From Casp-actino8 sp044355095 (GTDB lineage: Bacteria > Actinomycetota > Acidimicrobiia > Acidimicrobiales > Ilumatobacteraceae), in the NCBI GenBank assembly GCA_044355095.1, contig JBIKYT010000099.1, positions 1-5,730 on the forward strand: a DNA stretch of 5,730 nt, given 5' to 3'. The notes under the pieces were generated by a model, which was not told the DNA's origin, made no database searches, and saw only the letters and a program-made list of their open reading frames with translations. How positions within the stretch are numbered: position 1 is the first letter of the stretch; each line of letters starts with the position of its first letter. Shown here in pieces: positions 1 to 5,730 of this stretch. Made by a program: the position numbers and the translations under genes.

Positions 1-1008
1 CCCCGTCGTGAAGTTGAGGTTTGATGCATCAGGCCTGGTGCCACACGGGTACACCGTCACATAACCGCCGTACTCGTTCACTAGGCCATCGACAACAGTG
101 ACATTCAATGCAACCGAACCAATACCGGCAGATGGCAGGCCGCCTTGTCCTGCGATTTGCAATGTGTACGCCACGCCCGAACCGTCGAGCGCACCAATTT
201 TGCCAGCATCACCAGCAGTACGCGTATTCAACAAGCGGTATGGCTGAGCCAACGCGGTGAAACCACCTGTTGGCAACCAACCCGACACATCAGCCAACAA
301 GTGCGCCTTGCCATACACATAGAAACACACCTTGCCATCGGCCGACACCGGGGCAATCACTCCATTTGGAATGATTTGATTTGAAGTGAAGTTGAGGTTC
401 GAAGCTTCAGGTGGTGTTCCGCACGGATACACCGTCACGTAACCTCCCTCATTACCCGCCTCTGTCGCAACAGCAGTCACGTTCATTGCAACTGCGCTCA
501 CCCCAGAAGCCGGTATGCCCTTAACTCCCGTGACTTGCAATGTGTACGAAGTGCCAGTTCCATCGAGTGCTCCGACCTTGCCTACCTCACCATCAGGGCG
601 CGTGTTCAACAAACGTTCGGGCTGAGCCAACGCGGTGAAACCACCTGTTGGCAACCAACCCGACACATCAGCTAACAAGTGCGCTTTCCCATACACATAG
701 AAACACACCTTGCCATCGTCCGACACCGGAGCAACAACGGCATTCGGGATGATCTGATTGGCCACAAAGTTTAAGTTCGATGCATCAGGTTTGGTTCCAC
801 ACGGATACACCGTCACATAACCACCCTCATTGCCCGCCTCTGTCGCAACAGCGGTCACATTCAGAGAAACCGCAGCAACACCATGGAAGGGAACTCCAGC
901 GACACCATTGACTTGCAACGTGTACGCCGCACCACGTCCGTCAAGCGCTCCGACCTTCCCCGTGTCGCCTGCAGTACGCGTGTCAAGAATTCTTACTGGC
1001 TGAGCCAG
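1..1008 (-). repeat. Tandem 378-bp (126-residue) domain repeats, two full and one partial
   Basis: Units cover residues 937-1062 (plus-strand 631-1008), 1063-1188 (253-630) and 1189-1272 (1-252, cut by the window edge). Each has LAQPxRLLNTR, GALDGxGxxYTLQV, a GxPxxGVxAVxLNVTAV strand, EAGNEGGYVTVYPCGT, ASNLNFxxNQIIPN, APVSxDGKVCFYVYGK and AHLLADVSGWLPTGGF in the same order, with an exact 126-residue period. The third unit departs in its middle (VVDGLVNEYGGY in place of VATEAGNEGGY). DNA identity is high: positions 242-294 match 620-672 without a mismatch. The domain resembles extracellular repeats I know from Acidimicrobiia secreted proteins, for which I know no assigned function. Confidence 0.9.
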
Positions 1009-3816
1009 AGGCATAAACGACGAACGTGATCCGTCGGTGATAAAGAGTTGTTTTCCGTGACCGTTATATGCATCGGCAGTAAATAGCAGACGATTTCCGA
1101 TTGCATGGAATCTAACGGGGAACGAGCCTTGTGAATCGGGAGCGATGTTACGAACCATGTACGTGCCAGCCTCGGTTCCGTCCGATGTCCACAATTCGTT
1201 GCCGAACTGCGATGAGTACTGAGTTGAGTTACTGAAGTCGCTCGCTCCGAAGAACACCTTTTCACCGACACTCACTAGTTCATAAGTCGAATTTGAATTC
1301 TCTCCCGGCACAATATCTTTCACCAAGTAAGTACCAGATGCAGTACCGTCTGTCGCCCACAGTTCTTCGCCGTGCTCGTCATCGCTCGCAAAGAAAAATG
1401 CTCGCGCGCTCGATGCAGTCACTGAAAACAAACTCTTTATTGAATCAGCCGAATCTTGATATGGCTCGGACATTGACTCCCCGTAGGGATTGATGTCTTT
1501 GATTTTGCGAGTTCCGTTGCTTGTTCCATCAGTAATCCATGGCTCTGCACCAGTTCCGTCCGATGCGCTGAATAAGACTCGTGATCCCATCGCAGTCATT
1601 CCAAACGGATCACTACCATAAGTCCCGCCAACTCCCTTAGAGACGGTGTTGATGTCTTGAATCATCGCGGTTCCACCAAGGGTTCCATCGGACTTCCAGA
1701 TTTCTCGACCATCGACTCCGTTGTCGGCGGCAAAGACCACGTAGTTATTTGCGGCAACCAATTCTGGAAGGCTGTAAGTGTCCGACCCAGACGAAACATA
1801 AAGCATCGTTGGTGTGGAACTACCGTCAGTCACCCAAAGTTCTAAATCGTTCAAACCATTAATAGCCAAGAAGAAAACTTTGTCGGTAGTCGCGACAACG
1901 CCGTCGAGGTAACCCATCACGCCACTGACAATTTGCGTTCCATTCGCCGTACCATCGGTCACCCACAGCGCTGCTCCAAAACCATCGCTTGCAGTGAAAT
2001 ACGCCTTGCCACCCATGGTGACGAAATTCCCGATGTAATTTGCACCGGTTTGACTGATGTCCTTTAATAACTGAGTCCCCGCAGTCGTACCATCGGTGAC
2101 AAACAGTTCGTATCCAACGTCATCGTTGTGTACCACGAAAACAATTTTGTTTCCTATCACGGTGAGATCTGTTGGAGAACTGCTTCCGCTTTGATTGATA
2201 TCTGAAACCAAAGTTGTCACACCGGTGACGATGTCAGTTGACCATAACTCGTCTCCTGAACTATTTGCGTTAGCGCCGTAGAAGGCTTTGTTACCCAAAA
2301 CGGCAATATCTTGAGCTGCTGCGCCGGTCGTTCCGGCATTGATGTCTTTCAGTAGATTCGTCCCATTAGGAGTTCCATCAGAAATCCAGAGTTCAATTCC
2401 GTATTGGTCCGTTTGCACCAATAAAAGGGTTCTATTGCCAACAGTTGAAGCTCCGAATAGGTCGGTGCTAAACGACTCTGAGTCAAAATCCTTTAATAGG
2501 CTTGTACCGGCAGCAGTACCGTCAGACACCAATACTTCGAAACTTCCATCGGTAAACGCATTGAAGAAAAGCAGTCCTCCGGCGGCAAATAAGTTTGACG
2601 GGTAGACAAAAGGATTTGATTCTGTTGAAAGTGCCGCAGAGCGAACGCCGCCGTTCAGGTGAAAGATCTTGGGTTCCCCATTGATATTTTGGCTGAAGTA
2701 GACGATGCCGTTACTTACGGTTAATTCCACAACCCGATTGCTCTGCGTGTCTTCGACATTGAGGATGCCACCCGAACCGTTTGATGAGTACAAGAAGGTG
2801 CATCGATCACTCGGGGCCGTTGAACAATTGTTGAATCCCGAATAGTGAATGGCTGCACCAGAAGAAATGAGAGATTCAGGATCAAAATTCACAGGGCTAT
2901 CTATCTGGGTACCTTCGACAGTACCGTCAGTCACCCAAACCGCGTAACCATTTGATCCATCTGCCAAAAATGCTGCTTTTGTCCCTGCTGCAAATGACAC
3001 AAATTCGTGTGGATAGCTCGACCCATCAGGGTCGGTATTGATATCAAGTAGACGCGATGTACCTTGGGCAGTTCCATCCGTCACCCATAGTTCAGTTTCG
3101 CGATTAGCGTCATAGCCCGAGTACACAATTTTTGAACCAACTGTGGTGAGGTTTGCTGGATACGCCCCGCCTCCCCCGGTCACGACGTCCTTTACTAACT
3201 GTGTTCCAGCATCGGTGCCATCAGATGTCCACAACTCGCAACCAGAGTCAACGTCATCGGCTGCAAAATACAAACGCGAGTTCAGTACCGCGAAATCACT
3301 CGGCGGGCAATCATCGTAATCAACCGTGAATTGATGAACGAGTTGCGTTCCCTCGGTCGTGCCGTCGGTCGACCACAATGCATGATCAAGTTCGCCGCTT
3401 GAGGCAGCGAAGTACGCCTTGTTCCCCATCACTGCGATTTGAATCGAGTAGGAAAAACTACTACTCGCACCTGGCGCAATGTCCTTGAGAAGTTTGGTTC
3501 CGTTGGTCGTTCCATCAGTCACCCAAGGTTCGGTCCCGTGGACGCCGTCATCAGTTATGAAAAGTGTTTTCGACCCTAAAGGTGTCATTGCGTCCGCATA
3601 TGCGCTCGCGCCGTATCCGACAAAGTTCGTGAGTTGCTGAGTGCCGCGTGCCAACGAACTCGTGTCCACCGACGCCGGCTGCACGTTTGCCTGGACACCC
3701 GAGGACGGAATGGTTACTGCGACGGCCGAGGCAGCAAGCCCCATGACCGTGAGCCAGCGAGTGAAACCTCGCCGAACCGCACGTTCGCCTGAACCTTGTC
3801 GATGAATTGAAACCAC
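1..3816 (-). CDS. Secreted ELWxxDGT-repeat protein with C-terminal tandem 126-residue domains (3' end outside window)
   Basis: The frame is open for 1272 codons without a stop and leaves the window at position 1. I translated it codon by codon. Residues 1-43 form a signal peptide. Residues 96-932 hold about 16 copies of the ELWxxDGTxxGT motif spaced mostly 43-60 residues apart, followed in most units by a 'LLKDI' segment, a Ser/Gly loop and a 'GxKxYFxA' strand. This is the ELWxxDGT repeat family (TIGR04534 from memory; hyalin-like), found in large exported bacterial proteins and probably forming beta-rich, propeller-like blades. From residue 937 come 126-residue domains starting LAQPxRLLNTR and ending ADVSGWLPTGGF. 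The GTG start is chosen because AAGGTGG lies six bases upstream, a signal peptide follows directly, and an in-frame stop lies upstream at 3889-3891. The first in-frame ATG (codon 25) would cut the signal peptide. Location is outside the membrane. The molecular function is unknown; adhesion or surface binding is only a guess. Confidence 0.93.
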   Translation of the reverse strand, partial: MVSIHRQGSGERAVRRGFTRWLTVMGLAASAVAVTIPSSGVQANVQPASVDTSSLARGTQQLTNFVGYGASAYADAMTPLGSKTLFITDDGVHGTEPWVTDGTTNGTKLLKDIAPGASSSFSYSIQIAVMGNKAYFAASSGELDHALWSTDGTTEGTQLVHQFTVDYDDCPPSDFAVLNSRLYFAADDVDSGCELWTSDGTDAGTQLVKDVVTGGGGAYPANLTTVGSKIVYSGYDANRETELWVTDGTAQGTSRLLDINTDPDGSSYPHEFVSFAAGTKAAFLADGSNGYAVWVTDGTVEGTQIDSPVNFDPESLISSGAAIHYSGFNNCSTAPSDRCTFLYSSNGSGGILNVEDTQSNRVVELTVSNGIVYFSQNINGEPKIFHLNGGVRSAALSTESNPFVYPSNLFAAGGLLFFNAFTDGSFEVLVSDGTAAGTSLLKDFDSESFSTDLFGASTVGNRTLLLVQTDQYGIELWISDGTPNGTNLLKDINAGTTGAAAQDIAVLGNKAFYGANANSSGDELWSTDIVTGVTTLVSDINQSGSSSPTDLTVIGNKIVFVVHNDDVGYELFVTDGTTAGTQLLKDISQTGANYIGNFVTMGGKAYFTASDGFGAALWVTDGTANGTQIVSGVMGYLDGVVATTDKVFFLAINGLNDLELWVTDGSSTPTMLYVSSGSDTYSLPELVAANNYVVFAADNGVDGREIWKSDGTLGGTAMIQDINTVSKGVGGTYGSDPFGMTAMGSRVLFSASDGTGAEPWITDGTSNGTRKIKDINPYGESMSEPYQDSADSIKSLFSVTASSARAFFFASDDEHGEELWATDGTASGTYLVKDIVPGENSNSTYELVSVGEKVFFGASDFSNSTQYSSQFGNELWTSDGTEAGTYMVRNIAPDSQGSFPVRFHAIGNRLLFTADAYNGHGKQLFITDGSRSSFMPLAQPVRILDTRTAGDTGKVGALDGRGAAYTLQVNGVAGVPFHGVAAVSLNVTAVATEAGNEGGYVTVYPCGTKPDASNLNFVANQIIPNAVVAPVSDDGKVCFYVYGKAHLLADVSGWLPTGGFTALAQPERLLNTRPDGEVGKVGALDGTGTSYTLQVTGVKGIPASGVSAVAMNVTAVATEAGNEGGYVTVYPCGTPPEASNLNFTSNQIIPNGVIAPVSADGKVCFYVYGKAHLLADVSGWLPTGGFTALAQPYRLLNTRTAGDAGKIGALDGSGVAYTLQIAGQGGLPSAGIGSVALNVTVVDGLVNEYGGYVTVYPCGTRPDASNLNFTTG
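1021..3531 (-). repeat. Array of about 16 ELWxxDGT repeat units
   Basis: The motif begins at residues 96, 146, 194, 242, 292, 427, 475, 523, 570, 616, 659, 705, 758, 818, 874 and 923. Most match [E/A]-[L/P/V]-W-x-[T/S]-D-G-T-x-x-G-T. Units at 523 (ELWSTDIVTGVT), 659 (ELWVTDGSSTPT) and 923 (QLFITDGSRS) are degenerate, and units at 427 and 570 replace Trp by Leu or Phe. Spacing is 46-50 residues in most of the array but widens to 53-60 for units 758-874. A 123-residue stretch (304-426) interrupts the array. The coding DNA is also repetitive: the plus-strand string accgtcagtcacccaaa occurs at two places about 1.1 kb apart (near 2923-2939 and near 1827-1844). Confidence 0.92.
3688..3816 (-). other. 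Signal peptide with twin-arginine-like motif
   Basis: Residues 1-43 of the repeat protein have a long basic n-region (MVSIHRQGSGERAV), then RRGFTRW at residues 15-21, a hydrophobic stretch (LTVMGLAASAVAVTI, 22-36) and a likely signal peptidase I site after Val-Gln-Ala (41-43). The RRxF arrangement resembles the Tat consensus S/T-RR-x-F-L-K, with Gly at x and Thr instead of Leu. Export is well supported. The choice between Tat and Sec is not settled, because the arginine pair could simply be the positive charge of a Sec signal. Confidence 0.75.
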
Positions 3817-3822
3817 GCCACA

Positions 3823-3829
3823 CCACCTT
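3823..3829 (-). promoter_or_regulatory. Shine-Dalgarno site of the repeat protein gene
   Basis: On the minus strand AAGGTGG lies six bases before the GTG at 3816-3814. It differs from AAGGAGG by one base. It decides the start: no other in-frame start nearby has a comparable site. Confidence 0.7.
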
Positions 3830-3837
3830 GTCGAAAA

Positions 3838-3866
3838 TTTACAGTGTGAGTGTAACGACCTATCAA
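3838..3866 (-). promoter_or_regulatory. Candidate housekeeping-sigma promoter for the repeat protein gene
   Basis: Minus strand: TTGATA (3866-3861, five of six matches to TTGACA), a 17-base spacer, then TGTAAA (3843-3838, four of six matches to TATAAT). Transcription would begin near 3831, leaving a leader of only about 15 bases that begins just before the Shine-Dalgarno site. The placement in an 88-base gap directly ahead of the gene supports it. The match is by eye only. Confidence 0.45.
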
Positions 3867-3881
3867 AATTTCTACAGGTCA

Positions 3882-3900
3882 GGCCCGATCAGTTTCGGCC
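3882..3900 (-). terminator. Weak hairpin after the 211-residue gene
   Basis: Just past the TAG stop, the minus strand reads GGCCGA, a six-base loop, then TCGGGCC, giving a six-pair stem with one bulged G. No T-run follows directly; the nearest T-rich stretch is about 15 bases on and overlaps the candidate promoter. It could be a poor terminator or attenuator, or chance. Confidence 0.2.
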
Positions 3901-3904
3901 AGTT

Positions 3905-4540
3905 CTAGTACGGCAGGGTGTAGGTGTTCTCAAGTTCGTCTTGCACCACCGTGGCCGCATGATCGGTGGTGTCAACCACCATTTCTTCGTCCAAGATGCG
4001 CGACCGAAAAGTCCAGCCAGCGGGCAATTTCAATCGGACTGCCAGGTCGCCCAGGTTTGATTGAGTCAGCGTCGGGTCGACACCCACGCAATACGCCTGC
4101 ATGATGTACGCCTTGCCTTCTGCGTTGATGAGTTCATAGACCACCGAACCAGCATCGAAAAAGAACACTGCGCCACGGTTGACGAAACGCTCTTGATACG
4201 GCACGGTGCTGGGAGAGTCGCCCAAGTCGACCGTGGCGATACGACGCATCATCAGACCGTTAAATTCGCGCATCACAGGCTCGACCATGGCAACTTTGGT
4301 TCCGAGACCATCGAGCATCCAATAACGCGGCCCATTGAGCTTGACGAACAGGGCACCCATATCTTTGGCGATCTCGTCAGCATTGAGCGTGTCCCACAAT
4401 TCGGCGGGGCAATCATTAATCATCTGCGTGCCGTAAACATCGGCTTGCAACTTTTCGTCACGTGACATGACTGCGAGCACTTCGCCATAGCGAACGCCTC
4501 GCATATCTGAAATGAGTCGTTGTGGTTTGTCGGTAGTCAT
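3905..4540 (-). CDS. Conserved soluble protein of unknown function, 211 residues
   Basis: Complete frame from ATG (4540) to TAG (3905-3907), with GAGGAA as ribosome binding site. It has no signal peptide and no membrane segment, so it should be cytoplasmic. It resembles a family of about 200-residue hypothetical proteins that I recall from actinobacteria and proteobacteria, with no function that I know. The recognisable blocks are MRGVRYGEVLAV (13-24), INDCPAELWDTLNADEIA (41-58), LNGPRYWMLDGL (68-79), FNGLMMRRIATVDL (93-106), NRGAVFFFDAGSVVYEL (121-137), KAYIMQAYC (143-151), DLAVRLKLPAGWTFRSR (165-181) and QDELENTYTLPY (200-211). The concentration of Trp, Tyr, Pro and Gly in these blocks suggests a compact, ligand-binding beta-rich fold, which is inference. 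Two cysteines (44 and 151) are present. No classical catalytic motif is evident. It lies 88 bases ahead of the repeat protein gene on the same strand and 108 bases from the divergent acyltransferase gene. Confidence 0.9.
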   Translation of the reverse strand: MTTDKPQRLISDMRGVRYGEVLAVMSRDEKLQADVYGTQMINDCPAELWDTLNADEIAKDMGALFVKLNGPRYWMLDGLGTKVAMVEPVMREFNGLMMRRIATVDLGDSPSTVPYQERFVNRGAVFFFDAGSVVYELINAEGKAYIMQAYCVGVDPTLTQSNLGDLAVRLKLPAGWTFRSRILDEEMVVDTTDHAATVVQDELENTYTLPY

Positions 4541-4545
4541 AGTGA

Positions 4546-4551
4546 TTCCTC
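4546..4551 (-). promoter_or_regulatory. Shine-Dalgarno site of the 211-residue protein gene
   Basis: GAGGAA on the minus strand, five bases (TCACT) before the ATG at 4540. It supports this start over later in-frame ATG codons. Confidence 0.65.
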
Positions 4552-4570
4552 GCCACTCGTGAACAAGTCC

Positions 4571-4600
4571 AAACTAGTGGCATTTGTCGTGCCACTACAA
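4571..4600 (-). promoter_or_regulatory. Tentative promoter of the 211-residue protein gene
   Basis: Minus strand: TTGTAG (4600-4595), an 18-base spacer, then TAGTTT (4576-4571, fits TANNNT). The start of transcription would fall near 4564, giving a leader of about 24 bases that includes the Shine-Dalgarno site. The boxes are weak matches. The inverted repeat at 4575-4597 lies almost exactly between and over them. Confidence 0.3.
4575..4597. promoter_or_regulatory. Operator-like inverted repeat TAGTGGC-N9-GCCACTA
   Basis: A perfect seven-base inverted repeat with a nine-base spacer sits in the divergent intergenic region. A further copy of the half-site GCCACT occurs at 4552-4557, between this palindrome and the ATG of the minus-strand gene. 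The size and location suit a dimeric transcription factor site controlling one or both divergent genes. No regulator gene is visible in the window. Confidence 0.4.
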
Positions 4601-4612
4601 CAGCGATCAGAT

Positions 4613-4625
4613 CCTGCCGAGCAGG
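4613..4625. other. Short perfect hairpin CCTGC-CGA-GCAGG
   Basis: Five-base stem with a three-base loop, 23 bases before the proposed GTG start of the acyltransferase. It could be a small operator or a structure in a longer leader RNA. Such a short palindrome can also arise by chance. Confidence 0.25.
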
Positions 4626-4635
4626 CCATACCTCG

Positions 4636-4641
4636 TACCAT
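4636..4641 (+). promoter_or_regulatory. Candidate -10 box for a leaderless acyltransferase transcript
   Basis: TACCAT fits the actinobacterial TANNNT pattern and ends seven bases before the GTG at 4649. No Shine-Dalgarno sequence precedes that GTG. Together these suit a transcript that begins at or next to the start codon. No good -35 box is visible. Confidence 0.3.
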
Positions 4642-4648
4642 TAACTCC

Positions 4649-5730
4649 GTGAATCAATCCGTTTCCGCTCGCCCGCATTTGCCTGGGCTTGATGGGTTGC
4701 GAGCCTTGGCCGTCATCGGAGTTTTGGCGTTTCACGATGATCGACTCAGCGGCGGCTTTCTGGGAGTCGACTTGTTCTTCGCAGTGTCGGGTTTCTTGAT
4801 CACAACTTTGCTCATTGATGAGTTACAACGAACGAACACGGTTGATCTGATTGGATTTTGGGGACGACGCCTTCGACGATTGCTTCCGGCCGTCATGGTG
4901 CTTTTGGTCGTCGTTGTAGTTTTCTTTCGACTATTTGCCGACACGGGCCAGTGGATCATCGCTCGCAACGACGCACCGTGGGCTCAGTTCTATGTCGCTA
5001 ACTGGCATCAGATCAGTTCAGGTGCGGGTTACTGGGACGCCTTCGCTGCTCCATCAGCATTTGAACATTTATGGAGCCTCGCCATTGAAGAGCAGTTCTA
5101 TGTGCTGTGGCCGTTACTGGTCATCGTCGCATGGCGTATCGGGCGCACCCGCGCCCTAGGAGTCCTCGCTGGTACTGGAATCATCGCATCGTTCGTTGCA
5201 ATGCTGACGGTCTACAACGGCGGCGATCCGACTCGCGTCTACATGGGAACCGACACCCGGGCATTTTCGTTACTTTGCGGAGCCTTCGTTGCCCTGCCAG
5301 CGATACGTCACGCAATCACTCAGGGGATTCAAAAGTTTCGTCGTGCTTCGAGTGTTATCACCGCCGCACTGATCGCTGCAATCGGGTTCATGTGGTTTAC
5401 CGTCAGCGGACAAAGTGAGTGGCTCTTTCGCGGAGGACTGTTAGCTCACTCGATCGCATCAGCTTCGCTCGCCGTTCTTATTGCATCATCGAGTAGCAAC
5501 TTGTCAGTCGTTTTCTCGTGGCGACCACTCGCGTACATCGGGCGACTCTCGTACGCGTTATACCTCTGGCATTGGCCAGTGTTTATTTTCTGCACGCGCG
5601 AACGCTTAGATATCAACGGGTTAGCGCTGACCGCAGTCCGTCTGGCAATCACGTTTGCTCTCAGCATTGCTTCATATCTACTCGTGGAACAGCCCATTCG
5701 ACATAAGGCAAAATGGGCGCATGGCTCACA
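4649..5730 (+). CDS. Membrane acyltransferase, OafA/YrhL (Acyltransferase 3) family, 3' end outside window
   Basis: 360 residues are visible. The family moves acyl groups, commonly acetyl, onto surface glycans, lipids or peptidoglycan from within the cytoplasmic membrane. Family hallmarks appear in order: PGLDGLRALAVIGVLAFH (12-29) with the conserved His29, GGFLGVDLFFAVSGFLIT (35-52), FWGRRLRRLLPA (70-81), YVANW (115-119), HLWSLAIEEQFYVLWP (140-155), GTDTRAFSLLCG (200-211), YIGRLSYALYLWHWPVF (296-312) and VEQPIR (346-351). About ten hydrophobic segments are present, as expected. The membrane domain looks nearly complete at the window edge; whether a C-terminal SGNH-type extracellular domain follows, as in OatA-like relatives, cannot be seen. 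The acceptor is unknown. The start is uncertain: the frame is open back to a stop at 4508, with GTG codons at 4559, 4577, 4589 and 4649. I prefer 4649 because it gives the usual short lead before PGLDG and has a -10 box at leaderless spacing. Confidence 0.92.
   Translation, partial: MNQSVSARPHLPGLDGLRALAVIGVLAFHDDRLSGGFLGVDLFFAVSGFLITTLLIDELQRTNTVDLIGFWGRRLRRLLPAVMVLLVVVVVFFRLFADTGQWIIARNDAPWAQFYVANWHQISSGAGYWDAFAAPSAFEHLWSLAIEEQFYVLWPLLVIVAWRIGRTRALGVLAGTGIIASFVAMLTVYNGGDPTRVYMGTDTRAFSLLCGAFVALPAIRHAITQGIQKFRRASSVITAALIAAIGFMWFTVSGQSEWLFRGGLLAHSIASASLAVLIASSSSNLSVVFSWRPLAYIGRLSYALYLWHWPVFIFCTRERLDINGLALTAVRLAITFALSIASYLLVEQPIRHKAKWAHGS

Noticed and set aside
1..1008. CRISPR or transposon-end repeats
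   Set aside because: The repeats are 378-base direct coding repeats with an exact codon period, without spacers, terminal inverted repeats or a transposase gene.
145..2605. Short open frames on both strands inside the repeat gene (145-384, 1293-1493, 1657-1845 and 2339-2605 on plus; 993-1271 on minus)
   Set aside because: All lie inside the 1272-codon frame, whose ELWxxDGT and 126-residue motifs are unmistakable. Their translations show no domain and simply mirror the repeats in other frames.
3551..3826. 91-residue minus-strand frame at the head of the repeat gene
   Set aside because: It overlaps the signal peptide and first part of the repeat protein in a different frame. Its Arg/His/Cys-rich translation is typical of an out-of-frame reading.
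3882..3900. Strong intrinsic terminator between the two minus-strand genes
   Set aside because: The stem is short, bulged and lacks an adjoining T-run, so it is listed only at low confidence.
4061..4465. 134-residue plus-strand frame opposite the 211-residue gene
   Set aside because: It is wholly antisense to a gene with a good ribosome site and constrained-looking blocks. No ribosome site or recognisable motif of its own was seen.
4732..5706. Several 60-100 residue frames inside the acyltransferase (both strands)
   Set aside because: The acyltransferase frame shows all family motifs in order. The others are low-complexity or Arg/Ser-rich shadows.
1..5730. A defence system, secondary-metabolite cluster or mobile element
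   Set aside because: No nuclease, methylase, toxin-antitoxin, synthase, integrase or transposase signature was seen in any frame. The window holds three genes, two of them envelope-related.

Overview
The window looks like chromosomal DNA of a high-to-moderate GC actinobacterium, most plausibly of the Acidimicrobiia (Ilumatobacter-like aquatic lineages). The taxon is an inference: the roughly 126-residue 'RLLNTR ... VYPCGT ... SNLNF ... ADVSGW' domain is one I associate with secreted proteins of that group, and GTG starts and a possible leaderless start also fit. Nothing here is a ribosomal or taxonomic marker.

Layout. (1) Positions 1-3816, minus strand: one very long open frame that runs off the left edge, with 1272 residues visible. 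It encodes an exported protein: a signal peptide with a twin-arginine-like motif, then about 16 ELWxxDGT repeats (residues 96-932), then tandem near-identical 126-residue domains (residues 937 onward, two complete and a third cut by the window edge). It has its own credible promoter and Shine-Dalgarno site. (2) Positions 3905-4540, minus strand: a complete 211-residue soluble conserved protein of unknown function. (3) Positions 4541-4648: a divergent intergenic region holding an operator-like inverted repeat, a short hairpin and candidate promoters. (4) Positions 4649-5730, plus strand: the first 360 residues of a multi-pass membrane acyltransferase of the OafA/YrhL (Acyltransferase 3) family, cut by the right edge.

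Working together: two of the three genes concern the cell envelope or exterior (a large secreted repeat protein and a membrane acyltransferase that would O-acylate an envelope glycan or lipid). A functional link between them is not shown by the sequence. The genes are on two divergent transcription units, and the big gene appears to have its own promoter. No RNA gene, CRISPR array, transposase or integrase was seen. The most interesting material is the architecture and the recent tandem duplication in the big gene, plus the palindromic control region between the divergent genes.
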